From: an uncultured Flavobacteriales bacterium
GTDB lineage: Bacteria > Bacteroidota > Bacteroidia > Flavobacteriales_G > Salibacteraceae
Direction of reading: 5' to 3'
Assembly: GCA_913020435.1 (NCBI GenBank)
Contig: CAJVZZ010000011.1
Coordinates: forward strand, 1-64,000
DNA length: 64,000 nt
The first letter of the stretch is position 1. Each line of letters starts with the position of its first letter. The translations under genes and the position numbers were made by a program. This document shows positions 41,726-50,480 of the stretch, in pieces. The notes under the pieces were generated by a model, which had not been told where the DNA came from, searched no databases, and saw only the letters and a program-made list of their open reading frames with translations.

Positions 41726-43681
41726 TTACTCGCCTTCTGCATTTCTTAATCCAGGCTCTAACTCAAACGCTTTATCAATATATCCTTGTGACTTTATTAA
41801 CTCTCCTTGGAATTGATAAGCTACTCCCAAGTTAAGATATAACCTTGCATTCATAGAATCAAGCTTGACCCCTTTCTTAAACCAAATTATCGCCTCATTA
41901 TTCTTCCCGCTAATTGCATATGCAACTCCAATTTTTTGAACAATCCCATCATCATTCGGATTTAACTCGTTAGCTCTTAATAAAAAGGGCAGCCCTAAAT
42001 CAGGCCTTTGTAAGTTCTTTCCGTAAAGTTCGCCCAGCTTTTCATTTATACCGGCATCACCTTCTCTAAATTTCAAATACAATATCATCGCAGCCTTTGC
42101 TATTTCAAATTGCCCATCTGCAGTTGCTTCTTGTGCGACATATTCTAAGTTTTGTAACGTGTTATTATCACCAGGATTCATTTTTAAACAATTTTCATAG
42201 AATGAATATGCTGTTTTATAATCCTTAAGCATACTATATGCATTGCCTGAAAGAATCATTGGGGGAAAGTATGATGGATAAATTTCTAAGGAACGTTGGA
42301 GATATTTAACTCCGTCTAATAATAGTATCTTCTTTTTAGCCTCACGTCTTTCTTTTTTTGACAAATCAATTTTTGCCAAACCAGCCGCCATATTACATTT
42401 CGCGCTTTCTGAAGAAACTTCAATATCTGTGAGCGCCAGTGTCTCATCAGTTTCCCATGCAAAGTTTCTATCAACAGTTTTAAAGCTATACAGAAGTAAG
42501 AGAACAGCAACAACTCCCAAGCTAATATTCGTGGCTTTTATTTTCAAAAGAGACCACGCGAGAAATACTGAAATTGCTATTGTCGGAACGTATAAGAATC
42601 GCTCATTCATAAAAGTACCTATTGGGAACAGTAGGTTTGAATAAAGCAATAATCCCCCGAAATACGTGAATATGACAAAGCCCCAAATATTCCTTTTCAA
42701 TAATCCAACTATCCCAAATCCAAATAAAGCAAGATGCAGAAGCACAGAAATCAGTACTAAGCTATCGTCCCATCCAACAATTGGAATTTGGGTTGGATAG
42801 TAGTCGTGTGTTAGTGGATGAGGAAAAAAAGAAAGTTTTAAATAATAAATAAGTGTAAGAAAAATGGTTGCGTATTGTTCGCTTGAACTTGCATTTAAAA
42901 ATGGGTTATTCATTAACTCCTTTGCAATTTCAGTATTTGGTGAGCCAATAATCATAAAGCGAATGGCCAAATAAACGAGTGTCATTGCAAAGAATGGAAT
43001 AGTTGCAACGACTACTTCTTTTATCGTTTTTTTTGGCATTAACGTATAAATCGCCAGAGGCACAATTCCAACAAAAACCACTGAAGACTCTTTAGATAAA
43101 AGACTAAGAAGAAAAATTAATGCGGAAACAATTAGTAGACCTGCTTTTTGACTTTTCAGCCATTTTAAAACTAAACCGAACGAAACTAGGGCTAGCAAAA
43201 TACTCAACAACTCATCTCTACTCTTCACGTTGGCTACCACTTCTGTATGTAAAGGATGGGCAACAAATATTGCTGTCGCAATAAACGCCAATCCAAATAT
43301 CGATTTTTCATTATTGGGGAAGAACTGAAGAAGAACAAAAAACAAGAGAATTCCGGTAAATGCGTAACACACAACGTTGATAAAATGATATACCCAAGGC
43401 GATTCACCGAATAACTCCCATTCTATAGCGTGAATCGCCATACTTAAAGGCCGGTATCTGCCGCCTGCAACTAGCTTTTTATCTTTTCCAAAAAAGCCCG
43501 TCATACTATCGTGCGTAAATATGTCTCTAACTCCAGAAACACCTTGTTTCGTAAATTGATTTTCAGTGATTACAATTTTATCGTCAAGTACAAAATCATG
43601 AGTTAAAGTGTTCGCGTAAAGCAGGAAACCTAAAAAGCCTATTAATAAAACCGCGTTTTTATTTTGTGAAAAAAACTTCAT
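41726..43681 (-). CDS. TMTC-like polytopic membrane protein with TPR repeats
   Basis: Start taken at ATG 43681, which overlaps the asparaginase stop as ATGA; a start at 43699 is less likely. Residues about 8-420 form 10-11 membrane helices of GT-C glycosyltransferase type, with the luminal first loop THDFVLDDKIVITEN and GGRYRPLSMAIHAIEW seen in TMTC/DUF1736-like O-mannosyltransferase relatives. The C-terminal 230 residues hold at least four TPR units (for example YPSYFPPMILSGNAYSMLKD, KNNEAIIWFKKGVKLDSMNARLYLNLGVAYQFQGEL). In eukaryotes TMTCs mannosylate secreted proteins; whether this one is catalytic is open. Confidence 0.82.
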   Translation of the reverse strand: MKFFSQNKNAVLLIGFLGFLLYANTLTHDFVLDDKIVITENQFTKQGVSGVRDIFTHDSMTGFFGKDKKLVAGGRYRPLSMAIHAIEWELFGESPWVYHFINVVCYAFTGILLFFVLLQFFPNNEKSIFGLAFIATAIFVAHPLHTEVVANVKSRDELLSILLALVSFGLVLKWLKSQKAGLLIVSALIFLLSLLSKESSVVFVGIVPLAIYTLMPKKTIKEVVVATIPFFAMTLVYLAIRFMIIGSPNTEIAKELMNNPFLNASSSEQYATIFLTLIYYLKLSFFPHPLTHDYYPTQIPIVGWDDSLVLISVLLHLALFGFGIVGLLKRNIWGFVIFTYFGGLLLYSNLLFPIGTFMNERFLYVPTIAISVFLAWSLLKIKATNISLGVVAVLLLLYSFKTVDRNFAWETDETLALTDIEVSSESAKCNMAAGLAKIDLSKKERREAKKKILLLDGVKYLQRSLEIYPSYFPPMILSGNAYSMLKDYKTAYSFYENCLKMNPGDNNTLQNLEYVAQEATADGQFEIAKAAMILYLKFREGDAGINEKLGELYGKNLQRPDLGLPFLLRANELNPNDDGIVQKIGVAYAISGKNNEAIIWFKKGVKLDSMNARLYLNLGVAYQFQGELIKSQGYIDKAFELEPGLRNAEGE

Positions 43682-44703
43682 GTTGATAATTCGCCACAAA
43701 TCGGCTCTGTCAATTTATATTTCAATTCTTCACTAGAAAAACCTTGACCCAATAAAAACATGGCTTTGGTTATCGCTGCTTCAAAAGTCATGTCTAATCC
43801 TCCAATAATGCCAATTTTTTTATAGGCCCCGCTAGACTCATACTTCCCTTGATCTACAGCTCCTCTGTCACATTGAGTGATATTTAATATGACTTTTCCT
43901 CGATTAATTTGGAATTCGAGAAACTCCAAAAACTCATCATCTGTGGGTCCGTTTCCTGACCCAAAAGTGCACATTATGTAAACTTGATTCTTCGGATTAG
44001 AAAAGGTTGCTTTGACCGTATCCATAGTAATTCCGGGAAATAAATACAAAACCCCAACAGCATCCGCAAATTCTTTTTTTGCGTTAAACGGTTCATCTCT
44101 TTTCTGCAAAAAATGATCTAAATCAAACTTTACATCAACACCGACCTCGGCCAATGCTGGAAAATTAGGAGACTCAAAAGCTTCAAAATGCTGAGTAGAT
44201 GATTTTATAGTGCGATTGCCTCTAAATAAAAAACCATCAAAATAGATACAGACCTCTCCTCTGTTTTCAGCAAAAATTTGAGGTAACGTTGCTGCAATTT
44301 CTATCGAAGAAATTAGGTTTTCTTTACCATCTGTTCTCAACATTCCTATGGGTAATTGAGAGCCTGTGATAACAACTGGTTTTGATAAGCCTTCCAGCGC
44401 AAAACTCAATGCAGAAGCCGTATAAGCCATGGTATCAGTGCCATGCAAAATTACAAAACCGTCGTATTTTTCATAATTATCATGAATTATAGAAACCAAG
44501 TGAGACCATAATTCAGGCGTTGCATTCGAACTATCTATGGGTTCGTCAAACGAACTTGAGTGTATATTGAAATTGAATCGCTCCAATTCTGGAATGGTTT
44601 CTAAAAGATGCGCAAGATTAAAAGGCTTTAACGAAAGCGTTTTTGGATCTTGGATCATTCCAATGGTTCCACCAGTGTATATTATTAAAATTGTTGCGTT
44701 CAA
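43678..44703 (-). CDS. ansA: Type I L-asparaginase
   Basis: Hydrolyses asparagine to aspartate and ammonia in the cytoplasm. The nucleophile Thr is in the N-terminal IYTGGTIGM, and the second catalytic triad is in FVILHGTDTMAYTASALSFAL. GSQLPIGMLRTDGKENLISS is a further family block. No signal peptide, 341 residues, as in cytoplasmic type I enzymes. It lies between tatD (25 bases upstream) and the TPR membrane protein, with which it overlaps by four bases. Confidence 0.94.
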   Translation of the reverse strand: MNATILIIYTGGTIGMIQDPKTLSLKPFNLAHLLETIPELERFNFNIHSSSFDEPIDSSNATPELWSHLVSIIHDNYEKYDGFVILHGTDTMAYTASALSFALEGLSKPVVITGSQLPIGMLRTDGKENLISSIEIAATLPQIFAENRGEVCIYFDGFLFRGNRTIKSSTQHFEAFESPNFPALAEVGVDVKFDLDHFLQKRDEPFNAKKEFADAVGVLYLFPGITMDTVKATFSNPKNQVYIMCTFGSGNGPTDDEFLEFLEFQINRGKVILNITQCDRGAVDQGKYESSGAYKKIGIIGGLDMTFEAAITKAMFLLGQGFSSEELKYKLTEPICGELST

Positions 44704-44728
44704 CCCTCTGTAAATCTAAAAACCAAAT

Positions 44729-45526
44729 TTAATCTTCCAATTGCTTTGGAAAGAAAATTTCGTTTGTATTTCTTTCAGTAACCCTAGAAACCTCCTCTAA
44801 CAATACTCCCTTGACTTCAGCCAGTTTTTTTGCAACCACCATTAAATAGGCTGGCTCATTTCTCTTCCCCCGGTGCGGATGGGGTGCTAAATATGGGCTA
44901 TCCGTTTCTAATATCAAGTGTCTTAAATCAATTTGCTCAATAGTTTTGTCTAATCCAGAGTTTTTAAAAGTTAGAACACCACCTAAACCTAATTTAAAGC
45001 CTCCGTAATCCAAAATATGATTTGCTTGACTCAAATTACCAGTAAAACAATGGAACACTCCGGTTAAAGAATCATCATTTAAGCTATCGATGACTTCAAA
45101 TATTTCATCAAAAGCATCCCGAACATGAATCACAATTGGTAACTCCAATTTTTTTGCCCAATTAATTTGAATTTCTAATGCTTCAACTTGTTGCTCTAAA
45201 AATGACCTGTCCCAATATAGGTCCAGTCCAATTTCACCAACAGCTACAGGATTTAAATTAGATGAATTATTAAATAAATCGTGCTCAACTAACTTAAGCT
45301 CCTCCTTCCAGTTTTCCTTTACGGAACAAGGGTGTAAACCAAACATTGGAAAAATTTGATTTGGATAGTTTGACGCAAGATTTATAAGTCTTTCGCTATA
45401 GGTTGAATCTATTGCTGGTAATAAAAAACGACGAATTCCCAATCCAATAGACGAATTAATAACCTCATTTCGATCTTCGTCAAATTGCTCTGTATAAATA
45501 TGACAATGCGTGTCAGTGTATTTCAT
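44729..45526 (-). CDS. tatD: TatD-family metal-dependent hydrolase
   Basis: TIM-barrel metal-dependent hydrolase/DNase. Metal ligands are visible in TDTHCHIYTEQF (HxH), GEIGLDLYWD, IVIHVRDAFDE, VFHCFTGN and LETDSPYLAPHPHRGKRNEP. Length 265 is typical. Members have 3'-5' exonuclease or deoxyribonuclease activity in vitro. It is the first gene of the tatD-ansA-TPR operon and diverges from the lipoprotein gene at 45637. Confidence 0.93.
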   Translation of the reverse strand: MKYTDTHCHIYTEQFDEDRNEVINSSIGLGIRRFLLPAIDSTYSERLINLASNYPNQIFPMFGLHPCSVKENWKEELKLVEHDLFNNSSNLNPVAVGEIGLDLYWDRSFLEQQVEALEIQINWAKKLELPIVIHVRDAFDEIFEVIDSLNDDSLTGVFHCFTGNLSQANHILDYGGFKLGLGGVLTFKNSGLDKTIEQIDLRHLILETDSPYLAPHPHRGKRNEPAYLMVVAKKLAEVKGVLLEEVSRVTERNTNEIFFPKQLED

Positions 45527-45599
45527 GGCACAATAATAACAAGCTTACCATCAAAAAATAATCATTACAAATGCTAAAATGTTAGATTAGAATATTTAT

Positions 45600-45607
45600 T
45601 ACATTTG
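45600..45607 (+). promoter_or_regulatory. -7 box TACATTTG upstream of the lipoprotein gene
   Basis: Exact TAnnTTTG match 29 bases before the ATG at 45637. A similar string, TTACAAATGCTAAAAT (45565-45580), lies 34 bases upstream of TTACATTTGCTAAGAT (45599-45614) as an imperfect direct repeat. Confidence 0.5.
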
Positions 45608-45636
45608 CTAAGATAGTTACAATTAAAGCGTTTCTT

Positions 45637-46548
45637 ATGATTTTAAAGTCAATTAAATACTTCGCATTTACCATTTCTCTGTTGATATTTGCAATGGGTT
45701 GTGGGGATAATACACCCACACAAAACCCCCCAACAGACAAATTGGTTGATCCCAACCTAGACGTTAATTCGAAAGATAAAGCTCGATTCCAACGTGCTAA
45801 AATTGTCTTTTTCGCTCTTCCATCTCCAATTGAGACGGCTAGGATTCTTAAAAAATCAGGAGCGATATATAACAAGGCCTTTTTAAATCCTAGTTCAAAT
45901 GCGACTGGTTACAGCACTTCCGTTCAAAAGGCCGTTGCACTAGGGATTTTTATTGCAGATTTAAGTTATGCTAATTCGTTTGTTCAACAACAAGATTGTT
46001 TAGAATACTTTGCTACGATTCAAAAGCTCTCTGAAGAGTTAAGTTTAAGCAATATTTTTACTACTGAATTCATTGAGACAATTGAAAAGAATATCAACAG
46101 TGAAGATTCTGTTTTAAAGTACCTGTCTGAATCCTATTGGCGTGCAAATGCTCAATTAAAAGAAAACGACAGAGAAAGTGTTGCTACTTTAGTTGCCGCT
46201 GGAGGGTGGATTGAAGGGCTTCATATTGCCTCTTCACTAGTAGACCCTAATAACCCATTAGATCCTCTTGCAGTGCGCATTGCAGAGCAAAGAGTTTCAT
46301 TAAAACAGTTGATAAAATATTTACTTTCATTCAAGGATCCAAAGGTTCTTAAGGAAATGACTGACGACCTGAAACTTTTAAAAACTTCATTTGATAAAAT
46401 TGAAATGAAGATAGTAAGAGAAACTAAAGAGGTTGATGAAAATGGTATTGAAACAGTAGGAAACACAAGAACATATACCTATCCCGAAGGTACGTTAAAA
46501 GAAATTCTTGAAAAAGTAAGTATCATCAGAACTAAGTACATTAAATAG
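45637..46548 (+). CDS. Lipoprotein of unknown function
   Basis: 303 residues with a lipoprotein signal (LLIFAMGC, Cys22). The mature part is almost wholly helical and charged, with LPSPIETARILKKSGAIYNKAFLNPSS near the start, a YFATIQKLSEELSLSNIF block and a C-terminal ETKEVDENGIETVGNTRTYTYPEGTLKEILEKVS. I have seen this type of protein as a conserved hypothetical in Bacteroidota but know no function. The next gene starts eight bases after its stop, so they form an operon that leads into dprA. Confidence 0.65.
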   Translation: MILKSIKYFAFTISLLIFAMGCGDNTPTQNPPTDKLVDPNLDVNSKDKARFQRAKIVFFALPSPIETARILKKSGAIYNKAFLNPSSNATGYSTSVQKAVALGIFIADLSYANSFVQQQDCLEYFATIQKLSEELSLSNIFTTEFIETIEKNINSEDSVLKYLSESYWRANAQLKENDRESVATLVAAGGWIEGLHIASSLVDPNNPLDPLAVRIAEQRVSLKQLIKYLLSFKDPKVLKEMTDDLKLLKTSFDKIEMKIVRETKEVDENGIETVGNTRTYTYPEGTLKEILEKVSIIRTKYIK

Positions 46549-46555
46549 ACAAGAC

Positions 46556-46996
46556 ATGAAGCACCTTCAATATTTTCTAGCAATTTCAATTGGGGTTTTC
46601 TTATTTTCAAATACTATTAATGCTCAATGTAAGCGTTTTACAGAAAAGCAATGCTTACCTAAGTTAGCTCCTTTTACTAACAACGGTCAAATCAATAATG
46701 CCACTCTTTTTGAAGGTGATTCCGCGAGTTTAATAATGACCTTCTATTCATTATTAGATTATAGGCTTATGGTTTGTTCGCATGACGTTCTTGGTGCTGG
46801 AGTTCATTTCAAAGTCCGAGACAACGATGGAAATATCCTTTTTAACTCTCAAGAAGCACAAAAAAGCGCTTGGGACTTTAGGGTTAATTCAACCCAGGAT
46901 TTAATGGTTAGTGTAATTGCCCCTCAAAACCCCGAAAACTTAACAGATATTCCTGCAAGTGGTTGTGTTTCAATCATTCTTGGTTTTAGGGAATAA
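46556..46996 (+). CDS. Small secreted protein of unknown function
   Basis: 146 residues with a signal peptide (FSNTINAQC). The mature part has Cys residues at CKRFTEKQC, MVCSHDVLG and ASGCVSI and an FKVRDNDGNILFNSQEAQK strand; a beta-sandwich with disulfides is plausible. It pairs with the lipoprotein upstream (7-base gap). The stop is a double TAATAA that leads straight into the dprA region. No family recognised. Confidence 0.65.
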   Translation: MKHLQYFLAISIGVFLFSNTINAQCKRFTEKQCLPKLAPFTNNGQINNATLFEGDSASLIMTFYSLLDYRLMVCSHDVLGAGVHFKVRDNDGNILFNSQEAQKSAWDFRVNSTQDLMVSVIAPQNPENLTDIPASGCVSIILGFRE

Positions 46997-47011
46997 TAAA
47001 AACTAACCACC

Positions 47012-48106
47012 ATTCAACCTTCTTTTTTATTCGAAATTGCACTATCATTAATTGATGGGATCGGTCCTGTAAAAGCTAAAGCTTTAATCAATCACTGTGG
47101 TTCAGCTAAAGCTGTCTTTTCTGAACGCAAATCAATACTTACAAAAATCCCTGATATTGGACTTCATGCTGCAAGGGCATTAAACAATTCCTCTGTTTTT
47201 GATCGTGCCGAAAAGGAATTAAAGTTTATTGAAGAAAATAAAATTCAGATTCATTATTACGAGGATAAGAATTTTCCTAGACGTTTATTGCATTGTCATG
47301 ATCACCCTATAATTCTATATTCTAAAGGAAAAATAAATGCAAACCCTTCTCGAGTGTTAAGTATTGTAGGCACAAGAAGAGCAACACCTTATGGAAAAGA
47401 GGTAACACAGCAAATTATTGCTGGTCTAAAAGACTTAAATGTTCTTGTTTGTAGTGGTTTGGCGTTTGGTATTGACGCAGAGGCACATCAAGCATCTATT
47501 AAAAACAACCTTCAAACCATTGGAACTGTTGCTCACGGACTGAATATGATTTATCCCAGAGAACACGTTGGTCTAGCAAAACAAATGGAAGAGAACGGTG
47601 GCGTTATTTCTGAATTTATTAGCGGAACCATCGCAAACAAAGAAAACTTTCCTAGAAGAAATAGAATTGTTGCAGGAATGTCTGATGCGACACTAGTTAT
47701 TGAGTCGAAAAGACGCGGAGGAGCTCTTATAACCGCCTATCAAGCCTCGGGATATAACCGTGATGTATTCGCTATACCTGGAAAAGTAACCGACGTATGC
47801 TCTGAAGGTTGCAATTTGATAATTCAAAGAAACATCGCTACAATGATTCAGTCCTCGGTTGATATTATTAAGGCAATGGGCTGGGAGTCTACCTCAAAAG
47901 GTTTGGCACCTCAAATGGAAATGTTTATTGACTTATCAGAAAATGAAAGTCAAATTCGCAATATAGTAACTGAACACCAGAGCATTAGACGAGATGAATT
48001 ATCTGCACTAATTAAACTAAGTTCAGGTGAAGTGGCCAGTACTTTGCTTTCTTTAGAACTAAAAGGGGCTATAAAATCACTTCCCGGTGGAGTCTATACG
48101 GTATAA
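47012..48106 (+). CDS. dprA: DNA-processing protein DprA with no ATG/GTG/TTG start
   Basis: Binds incoming single-stranded DNA in natural transformation and loads RecA. The N-terminal HhH/SAM-like part (FLFEIALSLIDGIGPVKAKALINH) is followed by the Rossmann-like core with VLSIVGTRRATPYGKEV, VCSGLAFGIDAEAHQASI, FPRRNRIVAGMSDATLVIESKRRGGALITA and CSEGCNLIIQ, and a C-terminal winged helix (RRDELSALIKLSSGEV). The conserved N-terminus is encoded from about 47012, yet in this frame there is no ATG, GTG or TTG between the upstream double stop (46994-46999) and TTG at 47288. The best start by alignment is ATT at 47012, giving 364 residues, a normal DprA length. Confidence 0.85.
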   Translation: MQPSFLFEIALSLIDGIGPVKAKALINHCGSAKAVFSERKSILTKIPDIGLHAARALNNSSVFDRAEKELKFIEENKIQIHYYEDKNFPRRLLHCHDHPIILYSKGKINANPSRVLSIVGTRRATPYGKEVTQQIIAGLKDLNVLVCSGLAFGIDAEAHQASIKNNLQTIGTVAHGLNMIYPREHVGLAKQMEENGGVISEFISGTIANKENFPRRNRIVAGMSDATLVIESKRRGGALITAYQASGYNRDVFAIPGKVTDVCSEGCNLIIQRNIATMIQSSVDIIKAMGWESTSKGLAPQMEMFIDLSENESQIRNIVTEHQSIRRDELSALIKLSSGEVASTLLSLELKGAIKSLPGGVYTV

Positions 48107-48151
48107 TTTGATCGTAATTCTTATTAACTTTCCGTTCTCAACAGAAAACTC

Positions 48152-48384
48152 ATGCAAATTAACAAAGCAGTCAACAAGCCAGCCTTATTAGAACTAGAAA
48201 AAGGAAAAACTTATGCTTGGTTTTCTTTTAGACATTCAACAAACCAGCTTTGGTGCAATGGGTCTCATAAAGAGAGCGGGTTTACACCGCGTGTATTTCA
48301 AGCAGAAGAATCTAGGACATCTGATTTATGCCTGTTTAAGGGGCTGCAAATTCAGGGTTTTGTGACGGGTCGCATTCAAAATAA
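48152..48384 (+). pseudogene. Decayed CDGSH iron-sulfur domain protein
   Basis: A two-motif CDGSH protein that has lost its cluster ligands. The frame MQINKAVNKPALLELEKGKT is normal, but the first motif reads YAWFSFRHSTNQLWCNGSH where the family has W-C-x-C-G-H-S...P-x-C-D-G-S-H: F24 and F26 replace Cys (TTT for TGT), Pro is Leu and Asp is Asn. After C60, F62 replaces Cys. Then a one-base loss in the G-run near 48340-48344 moves the frame; the intact second motif GFCDGSHSK is encoded in another frame and ends at TAA 48382-48384, before the next gene at 48391. The in-frame reading instead runs to 48394. Confidence 0.85.
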
Positions 48385-48390
48385 AAATAT

Positions 48391-48942
48391 ATGAAACTTG
48401 GAATATCAGGCTTATTGATTTCTTTAGTGGTAATTCTTCAAGCCTTAAATCTTAATGCGCAGTCTTTACAGACTGGAGCTATTATTATTGAGTTAAAAGC
48501 CATTAACTACAATGAAGTTGCCGTTAATGCCAGCTCAAGAGAGTCTGAGGTTCAAATGGATCCTATTGCAAATACCACTATAATTACATTTGATCCAGTA
48601 ACATTAATGTCTGATAATGTAGAGTTTGACAAAGCAATTGAAGTTGCAGAATTTGATCCTTTTATTTTTAAAATGATTATAGATCCTATGATGCTAGACT
48701 TTCAAAGTCGTCAGAATGAATATATCGAAGCAACTTGTTTTGCTACTATAAATGGAATAACAGAAAAAATTGACTTAAAGCTTCTTGTGACAAGCAAAAA
48801 AACAAGTACCCTAAATATTTACATGCTAACTGGAACAGGAGCAATTCCTCTGGAAATATTCGACCTTGGTAATAAGCTGAGTATTTTAAAGGAGGAAATT
48901 AAATTTTTATTCACGCAAAATATTACTGCAGCATACCGATAA
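48391..48942 (+). CDS. Secreted protein of unknown function
   Basis: 183 residues with a clear signal peptide (LISLVVILQALNLNAQ). The mature sequence is beta-rich and contains a repeated acidic/hydrophobic pattern (TIITFDPVTLMSDNVEFDKAIEVAEFDPFIFKMII), then KIDLKLLVTSKKTSTLNIYML. A lipid-binding barrel of YceI type is conceivable but I see no decisive motif. It starts seven bases after the end of the restored CDGSH frame and precedes the first T9SS/sigma cassette by 58 bases. Confidence 0.6.
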   Translation: MKLGISGLLISLVVILQALNLNAQSLQTGAIIIELKAINYNEVAVNASSRESEVQMDPIANTTIITFDPVTLMSDNVEFDKAIEVAEFDPFIFKMIIDPMMLDFQSRQNEYIEATCFATINGITEKIDLKLLVTSKKTSTLNIYMLTGTGAIPLEIFDLGNKLSILKEEIKFLFTQNITAAYR

Positions 48943-49000
48943 GCCCCTTCATACCAACCATTGCAGATATCTAGCGTAAACAGAGGTACACGATACGAAT

Positions 49001-50479
49001 TTGAAACAACTCCTCTCAATATTATTCCTTTTAGTGACAACTCTTGTTGTTCCGCAAGCTGCGCAATCTTCGATAGATGTTTCAGGTAAGGTCACCCAAT
49101 TCGGAAGTCCTATTCGTTTTCAAAAAGTATATTTTACAGGATCAGGAATCGATACCAGTGCAACTACAGACAGCAGGGGTAATTATACCATCAAACTGTC
49201 CCCGTTTAATAATGATGGACTCTTTGTTGGTTATACCAAAAATTGTCTTGGCGATACGCTATCATTATTTAAAGAATATGCGTCAATTACGAAATCAGCT
49301 ATTCTAAACTTCAGGCTTTGTGAGCTTATACAAGCCACAACAGTAACGGGTAAGGTGTTTTATCAAGGAAACCCTCTTCCAAATGCTGTCGTCCGCTTCG
49401 GTTTTAATTCAGCCAATAACCTTGTTGATAGCGCAGTAACAGATAGTGTAGGTTGTTACCTAAAGACACTTACCGTTGCATCTCAAGCGAGTGGGCTATT
49501 ATTCGCATCCATTAAAAACTGTGATGAACAAAACTTAGAAAAATCTACTTTCTACTCTGCAAATGATACTTGTAATTTAAACTTCCAATATTGTGTTGGG
49601 GGTAATTTCAAAGTATTGACGGGTAGAGTAATTAATGATGGTATTCTATTTAAAAAAAATGATGTTAACTTATATTTATTTGAGTATGACCAAAAAAGCA
49701 GGCAACTTAATTTACTTGAAAAACAAACTTCAGATATTGAGGGTGTATTTCGGTTCTTATTAAATAGAGGTAATCAGTACATTCTCAAAGCTGTTCCAAA
49801 AAACGGATTTCGGCTTAGCCCAAATTACTTCGGAAATACATTGTACTGGAATAAAGCTGAGGTGATTTCCTTTATGGGAGATTCCATCCGACACATTGAT
49901 ATTCCACTAGGGTCCTTATCAAGATCAACTGGGGATGCCGATATTATAGGAAAAATACAGGACAATAGGATTAATAGATATAATCCACACACGATCTATT
50001 TGTTAAATAGTGCCTTAGAATTAATAGATTATGAAAGTTGTAACGAAAGTGGAAACTTTCAATTCTCCAATATTCCTGCTGGAACCTACACCTTACACAC
50101 TGATGTTGTAGGGCTTCCTACCAATGCTCCTAATTTTACATTAAAATCAAATTCTGTTCTATCAGATTATACTATCGTTATTTCCAAACAAGAGGTTTAT
50201 TATGAAATCGAGGCGCTTGGAACCCTAGAAAATAAAACGATAGACGGCTTATCAATTTTCCCGACACCATTCGAAAATCAACTTCAAATTCGTTCAAACC
50301 TTGATCAATTCAATTCACTAATTATAAAAGATATTACAGGTAAAGTTGTTCACGAGGCAACCCTTTCGCCTTTTTCATCGTCTACTATAAATACTGCACT
50401 CTGGGAACGAGGTGTTTACGTGATTTATAGGTTTGATGAAGATCAAGTTGGGAAAGTAACAAAAACGATAAAACAATAG
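49001..50479 (+). CDS. T9SS-secreted protein with carboxypeptidase-regulatory-like repeats (cassette 1)
   Basis: First gene of cassette 1. Start is TTG at 49001 giving a signal peptide (LLSILFLLVTTLVVPQAAQ). Three or four beta-sandwich repeats follow, with VSGKVTQFGSPIRFQKVYFTG, VTGKVFYQGNPLPNAVVRFG and LTGRVINDGILFKK and TDSRGNYT/TDSVGCYL strands, as in carboxypeptidase regulatory-like domains. A late SdrD/prealbumin-like domain (ESGNFQFSNIPAGTYTLHTDV) and a T9SS type A domain (LSIFPTPFENQLQIRS, DITGKVVHEA, GVYVIYRFD) complete it. It ends one base before the sigma factor gene. Probably displayed at the surface; it may be the target or ligand of the regulators downstream. Confidence 0.82.
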   Translation: MKQLLSILFLLVTTLVVPQAAQSSIDVSGKVTQFGSPIRFQKVYFTGSGIDTSATTDSRGNYTIKLSPFNNDGLFVGYTKNCLGDTLSLFKEYASITKSAILNFRLCELIQATTVTGKVFYQGNPLPNAVVRFGFNSANNLVDSAVTDSVGCYLKTLTVASQASGLLFASIKNCDEQNLEKSTFYSANDTCNLNFQYCVGGNFKVLTGRVINDGILFKKNDVNLYLFEYDQKSRQLNLLEKQTSDIEGVFRFLLNRGNQYILKAVPKNGFRLSPNYFGNTLYWNKAEVISFMGDSIRHIDIPLGSLSRSTGDADIIGKIQDNRINRYNPHTIYLLNSALELIDYESCNESGNFQFSNIPAGTYTLHTDVVGLPTNAPNFTLKSNSVLSDYTIVISKQEVYYEIEALGTLENKTIDGLSIFPTPFENQLQIRSNLDQFNSLIIKDITGKVVHEATLSPFSSSTINTALWERGVYVIYRFDEDQVGKVTKTIKQ

Positions 50480-50480
50480 A

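Noticed and set aside
47288-48106. DprA starting at TTG 47288
   Set aside because: This would remove the conserved N-terminal HhH-like domain, which is clearly encoded upstream in the same frame from 47012.
48152-48394. An intact 80-residue CDGSH protein
   Set aside because: Ligand cysteines are missing and the second motif is in a different frame, so a pseudogene fits better.
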